Of a DNA stretch of 64,000 bases, positions 55,929 to 64,000 are shown piece after piece; position 1 is the first letter of the stretch; each line of letters opens with the position of its first letter. The notes under the pieces were generated by a model. It saw nothing but the letters and a program-made list of their open reading frames with translations. It had not been told where the DNA came from and ran no database searches. The translations under genes were made by a program, and so were the position numbers. Source of the stretch: Haematospirillum sp. H1815 (GTDB taxonomy: Bacteria; Pseudomonadota; Alphaproteobacteria; Rhodospirillales; Rhodospirillaceae); NCBI RefSeq assembly GCF_012102705.1, contig NZ_JAAVTA010000005.1:1-64000 (forward strand), written 5' to 3'.

Positions 55929-57431
55929 ATGACTGCCTTTAAACGCCAGAACACGCCGTCTGCTTTCCGCTTCGGAGAACAAGGCCTCTATATCAACGGA
56001 CGCAACGGCACAGAAGGATCTGGACAACGGATCATTACAACATGCCCTGCTGATGGTGAACAGCTCGCTGCGGTTCATTGCGCTGACCGCCCTGACGTGG
56101 ACCGAGCGGTACAATCCGCCGTGGAAGGGCAAAAAGTGTGGGCTGAGAAGAGCACAACAGAGCGAACCCGTGTCCTGATGCGTGCAGCCCGCATCCTGCG
56201 TGACCGAAACGATGAGCTGGCCCTGATCGAGGCACTTGATACAGGACGCCCCCTCTCGGAAACACGCACGGTTGACATTGCAAGCGGTGCTGAGGTTCTG
56301 GAGTACTATGCCGGGCTGATACCCACCTTGGAAGGGTCACAAATCCCCCTGCGACGGGACAGTTTTGTCTATACGCGACGGGAACCCCTGGGCGTCATTG
56401 CCGGCATTGGTGCGTGGAATTACCCGCTCCAGATTGCCGTGTGGAAATCAGCTCCAGCCTTGGCCGCAGGCAATGCCATGATCTTCAAGCCCAGCGAGCT
56501 GACACCGCTTGGTGCCCTTCAACTCGCCGCTATCTATACCGAATCCGGGCTCCCCGATGGTGTCTTCAATGTCGTGAACGGCACTGGACCGGATGTGGGG
56601 CAATGGCTTGCAGGGCATCCTGCCATTGCCAAGGTATCCTTTACGGGCGGAACCCGGACCGGGCGGACCGTTATGGCCGCGGCTGCCGCAACCCTGAAAG
56701 ACATCACCATGGAACTGGGTGGTAAATCGCCCCTGATTGTTGCCTCCGATGCAGACCCTGACCTAGCAGCCGCCATTGCTGTGACCGCAAATTTCTTCAG
56801 CAGCGGACAAGTCTGCACAAACGGAACCCGTGTATTTGTCCCTCACTGTCTGAAGGAAGAGATCGAACACCGAATCCTGGAACGTGTCCGGTCCATACGC
56901 CCCGGGCATCCACTGACACCGGACGTAAACTTTGGCTCCCTGATCAGCTTGGAGCACATGGAAAAAGTTCTGAGGTTGATCGACAAGGGGCAAAGAGAGG
57001 GAGCACGACTCCTCTATGGGGGCAACCGCATGACTACCCCTCCCTTCGACCGTGGCTTTTTTGTCGAGCCAACCGTTTTCACAAATGTTGAAGATGCAAT
57101 GACGATAGCCCAAGAGGAAATCTTTGGCCCGGTCATGGGCATCCTGACATACGACACCGAAGAGGAGGTGATAGGTCGCGCGAATGCAACGCCCTATGGT
57201 CTTGCTGCCGGTGTCGTGACACCGGATCTTGCGCGCGCCCACCGCATGACCCATGCTCTGGAGGCTGGGATCTGCTGGATCAACACATGGGGCGAATCTC
57301 CGGCAGCTATGCCCGCAGGTGGATTCCATCAATCCGGCATTGGTTTCGAAAATGGCTTGGAAACACTGCTGCGGCACACACGTGTCAAATCGATTCAGGT
57401 TGAGATGGGTCGCTTCAACCCGGCTTTCTGA
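55929..57431 (+). CDS. betB: Betaine-aldehyde dehydrogenase
   Basis: A 500-residue NAD-dependent aldehyde dehydrogenase. The oxyanion asparagine is in [23 protein letters not shown], the catalytic Glu in [16 protein letters not shown] and the catalytic Cys in [17 protein letters not shown], the reading typical of Bet[22 protein letters not shown] is a BetB block near the C terminus. It converts betaine aldehyde to glycine betaine. I chose ATG 55929 ([10 protein letters not shown]); the frame is open 37 codons earlier but overlaps the BCCT promoter side. No betI repressor gene is seen next to it. Confidence 0.93.
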   Translation: MTAFKRQNTPSAFRFGEQGLYINGRNGTEGSGQRIITTCPADGEQLAAVHCADRPDVDRAVQSAVEGQKVWAEKSTTERTRVLMRAARILRDRNDELALIEALDTGRPLSETRTVDIASGAEVLEYYAGLIPTLEGSQIPLRRDSFVYTRREPLGVIAGIGAWNYPLQIAVWKSAPALAAGNAMIFKPSELTPLGALQLAAIYTESGLPDGVFNVVNGTGPDVGQWLAGHPAIAKVSFTGGTRTGRTVMAAAAATLKDITMELGGKSPLIVASDADPDLAAAIAVTANFFSSGQVCTNGTRVFVPHCLKEEIEHRILERVRSIRPGHPLTPDVNFGSLISLEHMEKVLRLIDKGQREGARLLYGGNRMTTPPFDRGFFVEPTVFTNVEDAMTIAQEEIFGPVMGILTYDTEEEVIGRANATPYGLAAGVVTPDLARAHRMTHALEAGICWINTWGESPAAMPAGGFHQSGIGFENGLETLLRHTRVKSIQVEMGRFNPAF

Positions 57432-57461
57432 AGCACGGTAATCATACGGGGAAGGGGGCTC

Positions 57462-59207
57462 ATGCTCGACGAGGTTGATGACATCATTATTGGCGCTGGT
57501 TCCGCCGGTGCCGTACTGGCAGCCCGCCTCAGCGAGGACAAAAACCGTCAGGTTCTTTTGGTTGAGGCAGGAGGACCAGACTGGCGCATGGACATCCGGA
57601 CCCAGATGCCGGCAGCGCTAGCCTGGCCCTTGCAGGGAGACCGCTACAACTGGGGCTATAGAACCGACCCGGAACCATACATGGACGACCGTCGCATGGA
57701 TTGCAGTCGCGGCAAGGGTTTGGGGGGATCATCCCTGATCAATGGCATGTGTTATATCCGCGGAAATCCAATGGATTTCAATACCTGGGCCAGCCAACCG
57801 GGACTTGCTGACTGGTCATACCAACACTGTCTGCCGTATTTTCGCAAGTCCGAGACCCGCGATACAGGCGCCAATGACTACCATGGTGACGCAGGTCCAC
57901 TGCATGTCACAACGCCAAAGCCTGACAACAATCCCCTGTTCGCCGCCATAGTAGAAGCTGCCGTACAGGCAGGGTATCCACGAACAGATGATCTGAACGG
58001 GTATCAGCAGGAAGGCTTCGGCCCAATGGACCGGACCGTCACCGCTCGTGGCCGACGCTGCAGCACATCCCGGGGGTGGCTGGATCAAGCAAGCCATCGC
58101 CGGAACCTCCACATCATGACCGGAACACTGGTCGACCGCATCCTGTTTTCCGGTCAACGGGCTGTAGGTATTCAGCTATTACACAAGACGAACCCCGCAC
58201 CTGTTACCATCAGGACACGGCGTGAGATTGTTGTGTGTGCAGGCGCCATTGGATCCCCCCAGATCCTGCAGCGATCAGGTGTCGGCTCCTCTTCCCTGCT
58301 TGGTTCCATCGGTATTCCGGTCGTGGAGGACCTTCCCGGCGTAGGGGAAAACCTTCAGGACCATCTTGAGATATACATGCAATACAGTTGTACCCAACCC
58401 ATCTCCCTGTACCCGGCTCTGCAATGGCGCAACTGGCCGGGCATCGGTGCACGCTGGCTTTTCATGGGAGATGGGATTGGTGCAAGCAACCACTTTGAAG
58501 CCGGGGGTTTCATACGCTCCAACACCGGATTCCTGTGGCCAAACATACAGTACCACTTTCTGCCCTTAGCCATCCGCTATGATGGCCGCAGTGCATTCAA
58601 AGCACATGGATTTCAGGCCCATGTCGGCTCCATGCGCTCTCCCAGCCGGGGCAGGGTATACATTACATCCAGAGATCCAGTCGCACCTCCCGGCATTGTT
58701 TTCAACTACATGAGCTCAAAACAGGATTGGGAGGAATTCCGTGACGCTATACGAATTACCCGCCATATCATGAGCCAGCCGGCCCTTGATTTCTGCCGGG
58801 GCGAAGAGATAAGCCCCGGACCCGGTGTTGACAATGACCGTTCCATGGATGACTTCGTACGCAGGAATGCCGAAACAGCCTATCACCCGTGTGGAACCTG
58901 CCGTATGGGCAACGATGATCTCGCCGTGGTGGACGGGCAGGGCAGGGTGCATGGTCTACAGGGTCTGCGGGTCGTTGATGCATCGATCATGCCACAGATC
59001 ATCACCGGTAACCTGAACGCAACAACCATCATGATGGCGGAAAAGATCGCCGACAGCATGCGGGGAAGAACAGCTTTGCCCGCAAGCAAGGCCACATTCC
59101 ACACCTGTCCCGAACTCAGAAAGGCGATGGACGGATCTGCAAGGTCCAGCGATCCAGAGCCCGCCGGAATCGTTCAAACATCACATCCAGATCATCCGGG
59201 GATATAA
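57462..59207 (+). CDS. betA: Choline dehydrogenase
   Basis: A 581-residue GMC oxidoreductase with FAD. The dinucleotide motif is [18 protein letters not shown] at the start; [23 protein letters not shown] and [15 protein letters not shown] are GMC signatures; HPCGTCRMG carries the catalytic histidine. It oxidises choline to betaine aldehyde (and can go on to betaine). It lies 30 bases after betB. Its last 92 bases overlap the end of the convergent aminotransferase gene, so the C-terminal tail (residues about 555-581) is longer than usual. Confidence 0.93.
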   Translation: MLDEVDDIIIGAGSAGAVLAARLSEDKNRQVLLVEAGGPDWRMDIRTQMPAALAWPLQGDRYNWGYRTDPEPYMDDRRMDCSRGKGLGGSSLINGMCYIRGNPMDFNTWASQPGLADWSYQHCLPYFRKSETRDTGANDYHGDAGPLHVTTPKPDNNPLFAAIVEAAVQAGYPRTDDLNGYQQEGFGPMDRTVTARGRRCSTSRGWLDQASHRRNLHIMTGTLVDRILFSGQRAVGIQLLHKTNPAPVTIRTRREIVVCAGAIGSPQILQRSGVGSSSLLGSIGIPVVEDLPGVGENLQDHLEIYMQYSCTQPISLYPALQWRNWPGIGARWLFMGDGIGASNHFEAGGFIRSNTGFLWPNIQYHFLPLAIRYDGRSAFKAHGFQAHVGSMRSPSRGRVYITSRDPVAPPGIVFNYMSSKQDWEEFRDAIRITRHIMSQPALDFCRGEEISPGPGVDNDRSMDDFVRRNAETAYHPCGTCRMGNDDLAVVDGQGRVHGLQGLRVVDASIMPQIITGNLNATTIMMAEKIADSMRGRTALPASKATFHTCPELRKAMDGSARSSDPEPAGIVQTSHPDHPGI

Positions 59208-60492
59208 CCAGCGGCGGACAGAACGCAACGATATCACCCGCCAAAGCGCGCAGGATCAACCCTTCCTCCTGACACGCATTAACCAGAGAGGCAGCCATAG
59301 CATGAGCGGGATCGAAAGGTATACGAGTCTCCTTGTCCGCAACCAGTTCAAGGGCACCAATCAAACCAACACCCCGGACGTGACCAATCAGAGGATGATC
59401 TGAAAAGGCGTGCAGATGGGCAAGAAAACGGCCTGAAAGAGAACCAACACGCTCAAAAATACCGTCCTGCTCATAGATATCCAGTGCCTCAAGCGCAACG
59501 GCCGCTGCAACGGGGTGCCCCGAATATGTGAAGCCATGGCCAAAGGTGCCAATCTCTCCGGCACCGCGTTGCAGGGGCTCCCAAACTTTCTGGCTGACCA
59601 TGACGGCCGCTATAGGCATCCACGCCGCCGACAGCGCCTTGGCCGATGTGATGATGTCGGGCTTCAGACCAAAAGTTTGGCTGCCCCACGGGTTCCCGGT
59701 ACGGCCAAAACCACAGATAACCTCGTCAGCAACCAACAAAATATCGTACTTGTCGAGAATGGCCTGGATTCTGGGAAAGTATCCAGCCGGCGGAATAATA
59801 ACACCGCCGGCCCCCATCACAGGCTCGGCAAAGAAAGCAGCAATGGTATCCGGCCCTTCAGACTGGATCATCTGCTCCAGCTCCATCCCCAGCCGCTCAA
59901 CAAACCGGCCTTCATCCTCGTCAGGGGAGGCTTCGCGGTAAAAGTGCGGGCACGTGGCATGCAAAACACCGGGCATGGGCAGGTCAAAAGCCCGGTGATT
60001 CGCGGGCAGGCCGGTCAGACTAGCAGATGCCAGCGTCACACCATGATAGGCGCGATGGCGGGATATCATCTTCTTCTTGTGCGGACGTCCCATGACATAG
60101 TTGATGTAGCGAACAATCTTGACAACCGTATCGTTGGCCTCGGAGCCAGAATTGGCAAAGAAAACCCGCGCCATCGGAACCGGAGCCATGGTAACCAGGC
60201 GTTCCGCAAGACGGATACCAGGAGGATGGGACTTGGATGCAAACTGATGGAAGAAGGGCAGGGTATCCATTTGGCGCACAGCTGCATCACGAAGCCGGGG
60301 CTGGGTAAACCCGAGGGAAGCGCACCATAACCCTGACATTCCCTCAATATATTCCTTCCCCGCCTCGTCAAACACGCGGACACCCTCGCCACGGACAATG
60401 ACAAAGGGCCCCTTCTTTTCATGTACAACCAGATTGGTATAGGGGTGCAGAACGTGACGCAGATCCGCATCACGCAAGGTATTGGAAATCAT
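59116..60492 (-). CDS. Class III aminotransferase (GABA/polyamine type)
   Basis: A 458-residue PLP enzyme. [18 protein letters not shown]-type segment reads [39 protein letters not shown], then [15 protein letters not shown] and the PLP lysine in [17 protein letters not shown]. Close relatives act on GABA, putrescine or beta-alanine with pyruvate or 2-oxoglutarate. The ATG overlaps the stop of gabD (ATGA), so the aldehyde made here would be oxidised by its partner. Substrate cannot be fixed from sequence. Confidence 0.9.
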   Translation of the reverse strand: MISNTLRDADLRHVLHPYTNLVVHEKKGPFVIVRGEGVRVFDEAGKEYIEGMSGLWCASLGFTQPRLRDAAVRQMDTLPFFHQFASKSHPPGIRLAERLVTMAPVPMARVFFANSGSEANDTVVKIVRYINYVMGRPHKKKMISRHRAYHGVTLASASLTGLPANHRAFDLPMPGVLHATCPHFYREASPDEDEGRFVERLGMELEQMIQSEGPDTIAAFFAEPVMGAGGVIIPPAGYFPRIQAILDKYDILLVADEVICGFGRTGNPWGSQTFGLKPDIITSAKALSAAWMPIAAVMVSQKVWEPLQRGAGEIGTFGHGFTYSGHPVAAAVALEALDIYEQDGIFERVGSLSGRFLAHLHAFSDHPLIGHVRGVGLIGALELVADKETRIPFDPAHAMAASLVNACQEEGLILRALAGDIVAFCPPLVISPDDLDVMFERFRRALDRWTLQIRPSPF

Positions 60493-61973
60493 GGCAGGTC
60501 CCCCTGGCCCTGTAAGCCACCAAGGCAGAGGTACTTGATCTCCATGAATTCATCCAGACCATAACGCGACCCCTCACGCCCGATACCAGACTCTTTCATC
60601 CCGCCAAACGGTGCCACTTCGGTCGAGACAATCCCCTCGTTGATACCAATGATACCGTACTCCAGAGCTTCGGACACACGCCAGATGCGCCCGATATCGC
60701 GAGTATAAAAATAGGCTGCAAGCCCAAAGGGCGTGTCATTGGCCATACGAATGGCCTCCATCTCGTCCCGGAACCGGATCAAGGAGGCAACGGGCCCGAA
60801 GATTTCCTCGGATACAGCACGCATGGAAGGCTGGACATCACCCAGAACGGTAGGCTCGAAGAATGTTCCTCCCAAGGCATGGCGCGCACCACCAACCAGA
60901 ACGCGGGCCCCTTGGGCCTTGGCTTCATTGACCAAGCCTTCAACCTTCTGCAGGGCCTCCATCGTAATCAGAGGTCCTTGGGATACTCCCTCTGCCGTAC
61001 CAGGCCCGACACGCAAACCCCCAACAGCCTTTGCAAAGCGCTCCGCAAAAGATGGATAGATCCCCTCCTGGACCAGGAAACGGTTGGCACACACACAGGT
61101 TTGGCCTGTATTACGATACTTTGATGCCAAGGCACCTGCAACAGCAGCATCCAGATTCGCGTCATCAAACACGATGAACGGAGCATTTCCACCCAGCTCC
61201 AGCGATACCTTCTTCACCGTCTCTGCACACTGCTGCATCAGAATCTTTCCAATCCTGGTTGAGCCCGTAAACGACAACTTTCGCACACGAGAATCGCGGG
61301 TCAGGACGGCCCCGATCTCGGCACTGCGTGAAGAGGGGAGAACATTCAGGACGCCGGGTGGGAAACCAGCTTGCTCAGCCAGCGCAGCCAATGCCAGTGC
61401 CGAAAGGGGGGTCTCACCGGCAGGCTTGATCACCACAGAACAGCCGGCTGCCAAGGCTGGCGCACATTTGCGGGTTATCATCGCAGCCGGAAAATTCCAC
61501 GGTGTAATGGCGGCCACAACACCAATCGGTTCCTTCAGAACAAGAAGACGCCGATCACGCAACGGAGAGGGGATAATATCTCCATAGGCCCGGCGCGCTT
61601 CCTCGGCAAACCATTGGACAAAACTGGCGGCATAGTTTACCTCACCCCGCGCCTCAGCCACAGGCTTTCCCTGCTCTGCTGTCATCAACAGAGCCAAATC
61701 GTCGCGGGAACGGATGATCAGCTCAAACCATGCACGCAGCACGTCGGCACGCTCGGCAGCAGGGTGTTGCTTCCATGCCTCCTGCGCATCTTGGGCAGCA
61801 GTGATAGCGTCAAGCGCATCCTGAGCCCCCATATCCGCGACCTCAACTAGAACAGACTGATCTGCCGGATCAACGACAGGGAACACACGGCCACTGATCG
61901 AAGGCTTCCAGGCACCACCAATAAAGCCATTACGGCGAAGCAGGCCTGGATTATGAAGAGTTGGAACCACCAT
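60489..61973 (-). CDS. gabD: Succinate-semialdehyde dehydrogenase
   Basis: A 494-residue NAD(P)-dependent dehydrogenase. The motifs are TPWNFPAAMITRKCAPALAAG, VSLELGGNAPFIVFDDA and the catalytic Cys in NTGQTCVCANRFLV. The pattern GRIRRF-like start reads LLRRNGFIGGAWKPS. It oxidises succinate semialdehyde to succinate and precedes the aminotransferase, so the pair degrades GABA or a related compound. Its 5' end overlaps the extended tail of a damaged epimerase-type gene that lies upstream on the same strand. Confidence 0.92.
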   Translation of the reverse strand: MVVPTLHNPGLLRRNGFIGGAWKPSISGRVFPVVDPADQSVLVEVADMGAQDALDAITAAQDAQEAWKQHPAAERADVLRAWFELIIRSRDDLALLMTAEQGKPVAEARGEVNYAASFVQWFAEEARRAYGDIIPSPLRDRRLLVLKEPIGVVAAITPWNFPAAMITRKCAPALAAGCSVVIKPAGETPLSALALAALAEQAGFPPGVLNVLPSSRSAEIGAVLTRDSRVRKLSFTGSTRIGKILMQQCAETVKKVSLELGGNAPFIVFDDANLDAAVAGALASKYRNTGQTCVCANRFLVQEGIYPSFAERFAKAVGGLRVGPGTAEGVSQGPLITMEALQKVEGLVNEAKAQGARVLVGGARHALGGTFFEPTVLGDVQPSMRAVSEEIFGPVASLIRFRDEMEAIRMANDTPFGLAAYFYTRDIGRIWRVSEALEYGIIGINEGIVSTEVAPFGGMKESGIGREGSRYGLDEFMEIKYLCLGGLQGQGDLP

Positions 61974-62452
61974 GCGCTTTCTCGTCTACCGGAACAAACA
62001 CTGACCCACCCGAGGCACCGGGATTGGTTATAATCCAGAGAGTGACGGAACCAGTCTATGGTCTCACGCAACCCATCCTCAAGAGATACCGTAGGCTCCC
62101 ACCCCAGAATGTTTCGGGCCCGCGTAATATTCTGGCTGATTGCCCCCAGCACACAGGCCTTGATCGTGAGCACAGGATCGCGCTGGTAATAAACAGGCGA
62201 GGCAGGGCATGCAAGATTGTAGATCTCGTCGACATCAACAGACAGAGGCAACGTAATATCATGGTGCATAACCGTGAAATGCAGATCACCCAGAATATGA
62301 TCAACAGCAGGGCGGTGCCCGGTTAGAAAACTGTCTACACACAAGACCTCGCAGCCTTGTCGCAACAACTGTGTACACAGATGCACTCCCAGAAATCCGG
62401 CTCCTCCGGTTACCAGAACTCGTCTTGCTCCGATACGACGGACCACTCGCAT
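61847..62452 (-). pseudogene. UDP-glucuronate decarboxylase (UXS), internal deletion
   Basis: The frame begins like a normal UXS protein from ATG 62452 (AAGGA just ahead): RRVLVTGGAGFLGVHLCTQLL, VDSFLTGH and NLACPASPVYYQRDPV. After VLGAI it jumps at about 62135-62140 to the family's C-terminal block (ARNILGWEPTVSLEDGLRETIDWF). About 170 residues are missing, including the TSTSEVYG region and the catalytic YxxxK. The frame is kept across the junction. The normal end is also lost; translation would run on to 61847 and overlap the gabD start. The truncated product cannot be an active decarboxylase. Confidence 0.88.
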
Positions 62453-62619
62453 CTTTCCTTTTTGCACCAACACAATAACGCAATCATAGTAACGCGAAAA
62501 TACTCGCATTTCTCTATCTTAGATCATGAAATTTGTCGTTCTTTGCAGCCAGACAACTCGTGTAGAATGTTGATACGGTACATCACCATCAACCCACTGC
62601 ATTTGCCGGAACCACCATC

Positions 62620-63444
62620 ATGCACCAATCCCTGATCCCGCTCAGCGTCGAGAACCACAGAAACTTGGGACTGATTACAAACAGGGGATGGTCCTTTGCG
62701 GCCAGCAGCCCGATCCTGACCATTGTCAGCGCCGAGGCACACCGCTGCGCCGCCTTTTTTCCTGTGGCCATCATGCAAGTATCGGCCAAGGATGCGCCCG
62801 AAGATCAACAAGAATTTGAACTGGTCAGCATTCATTCCGTATCGGCAGGAGAGAACTGGTTTGTCGCCCCGGATGGGCGGTGGCTGGCTGGCTATATCCC
62901 TGCTGTCTTGCGTGCCGTACCCTTCCGGTTGATGCGCGCCCCGGATGCACAGGACCAGTTGGTTTTATGCATTGACGAAAACAGCCCGCTTCTGACGGAC
63001 ACCACCAAAGATCCCAAGGCTCGCCCGCTGTTCGAGAAGGACGGCAGCTTGTCGGCCGACATGAAGACACGCCTTGAATTCCTGACGGCGGTTGCTAACG
63101 ATCACGGCAACACACGGGCCAAGTTATCCGCAATTTCCAAAGCCGGACTCCTCAGACCCTGGAGCCTGACAATCAATAAAAATAACAAGCCCCTGCACAT
63201 GAAAAACCTGTATCAGGTTGATGCCGAGGCCCTTGATGCCCTGTCGGATGAGGTATTCCTTGGTCTGCGCAAGGTTGGCGCACTGCCCCTGATCTACAAC
63301 CATCTGAGCAGTCTTGCGCAAACCGAGAACCTGCAACGCGCCGCAACCATTCAGGACCAGATAGCTCGCCAGCAAGACAAGAAGCCAAAACTGGAAGACA
63401 TGCTGGACATGGGACAGAATCAGGATATCGAACTGAAGTTCTGA
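62620..63444 (+). CDS. SapC family protein
   Basis: A 274-residue protein of the SapC group, named after a surface array gene cluster protein of Campylobacter. Typical segments are PLSVENHRNLGLI, SPILTIVSAEAHRCAAFFPVAIM, GRWLAGYIPAVLRAVPF and LVLCIDENSPLL. The function is unknown; relatives often lie near genes for surface proteins or oxygenases. There is no signal peptide. It stands alone, divergent from the UXS remnant, and ends before a hairpin. Confidence 0.85.
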   Translation: MHQSLIPLSVENHRNLGLITNRGWSFAASSPILTIVSAEAHRCAAFFPVAIMQVSAKDAPEDQQEFELVSIHSVSAGENWFVAPDGRWLAGYIPAVLRAVPFRLMRAPDAQDQLVLCIDENSPLLTDTTKDPKARPLFEKDGSLSADMKTRLEFLTAVANDHGNTRAKLSAISKAGLLRPWSLTINKNNKPLHMKNLYQVDAEALDALSDEVFLGLRKVGALPLIYNHLSSLAQTENLQRAATIQDQIARQQDKKPKLEDMLDMGQNQDIELKF

Positions 63445-63468
63445 GAAAGAATCAGAAGAGACTTCCAA

Positions 63469-63498
63469 CCGGAGCCAAACCAAGGTGTCTGGCTCCGG
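63469..63498. terminator. Hairpin after sapC, shared with the convergent chemoreceptor gene
   Basis: CCGGAGCCA (63469-63477) and TGGCTCCGG (63490-63498) form a perfect nine-pair stem. It lacks a long T tract on either side and stands between convergent genes. Confidence 0.6.
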
Positions 63499-63510
63499 AT
63501 AACAGCGCCC

Positions 63511-64000
63511 TCAGGCGGCTCTGACATTGGCAAGAAAACGTTCGACAAGCGAACGTAACTGTCGTGCGTCTTCTGTCAGTGTCTGCGATGCGTTCAAAAC
63601 CTTCCCGGAAGCAGCCCCGGTCTCTTGGGCCGCATCGCTGACCCCGGAAATAGTCGATGTCACAGCGGTTGTTACCGTCGCAGCCTGGCTGACATTGGCC
63701 GAAATATCACGGGTGGCGGCGCTTTGTTCTTCCACCGCACTGGCAATGGCGGCTGCAGCATTGGTTGCCTCATCAACAGATGATACGATCATCTCGATGG
63801 CATCTGCTGCGTTCCCGACAGCCGTCTGAATGGCATCGATCCGTTGCCGTATTTCTTCTGTAGCCCTTGCTGTTTGCGAGGCCAGATCCTTCACTTCACT
63901 GGCTACAACGGCAAAGCCCTTTCCATACTCGCCAGCACGCGCCGCTTCTATGGTGGCATTCAGGGCCAGCATGTTGGTTTGTCCCGCTATGTCGGTAATC
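63511..64000 (-). CDS. Methyl-accepting chemotaxis protein, C-terminal part
   Basis: The visible part is the end of the cytoplasmic signalling domain; the gene runs past the window edge. [24 protein letters not shown] is the tip that contacts CheA and CheW, followed by the helical hairpin with [22 protein letters not shown]. The C-terminal side ([15 protein letters not shown]) includes probable methylation sites. The sensor domain is outside, so the ligand is unknown. There is no CheB-binding pentapeptide at its end (LANVRAA). Confidence 0.93.
   Translation of the reverse strand, partial: ITDIAGQTNMLALNATIEAARAGEYGKGFAVVASEVKDLASQTARATEEIRQRIDAIQTAVGNAADAIEMIVSSVDEATNAAAAIASAVEEQSAATRDISANVSQAATVTTAVTSTISGVSDAAQETGAASGKVLNASQTLTEDARQLRSLVERFLANVRAA

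Overview
The window looks like chromosome of an alphaproteobacterium, probably of the Rhodospirillales type, with moderately high GC. The evidence is gene content: a long PstA and PstC with extra N-terminal parts, a complete Entner-Doudoroff set, a GlnB-GlnA operon, SapC and betaine genes. The genus cannot be read from the sequence.

Layout. 1-2310: edge of a prophage or remnant (tail-collar protein, tail fibre assembly protein, amidase, strong terminator). 2311-6091: an XRE-cupin-methyltransferase fusion translationally coupled to azlCD, then a small unknown gene. 6197-12499: phosphate regulon pstS-pstC-pstA-pstB-phoU-phoB read leftward from a clear PHO box. 12643-20706: rRNA methyltransferase RsmB, a MacB-like three-gene ABC exporter, and a divergent TPR/SPINDLY-like glycosyltransferase. 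20727-25784: zwf-pgl-edd and the divergent eda. 25787-29494: a split YeeE/YedE transporter whose N-terminal gene carries an in-frame stop, arfB, and a heavy-metal P-type ATPase behind a MerR-type promoter. 29532-38099: a glutathione peroxidase-like protein and an operon matching the phage N4 receptor glycan pathway (nfrB, nfrA, ybcH, wecB).

38135-42706: glnB-glnA, then a ParB and an XRE-ParA fusion, with a repeated palindrome that could be their centromere site. 42886-44955: ornithine cyclodeaminase and arginase, which together turn arginine into proline. 45032-47817: the most unusual segment, a leukocidin-like pore-forming protein followed by two paralogous RING-finger-like proteins, closed by strong hairpins on both sides. 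47828-53141: a Gly/Ser repeat autotransporter and a type I secretion ABC/adaptor pair. 53354-61973: rfbA, a BCCT transporter, betB-betA, and a gabD-aminotransferase pair. 61847-63444: an internally deleted UDP-glucuronate decarboxylase and SapC. The window ends inside a chemoreceptor gene.

The best candidate for an undescribed system is 45144-47776. Both RING-like proteins keep all eight putative zinc ligands at identical positions and have long charged C-terminal helices; they sit directly behind a toxin-like gene. No function for the set is proven by sequence alone.
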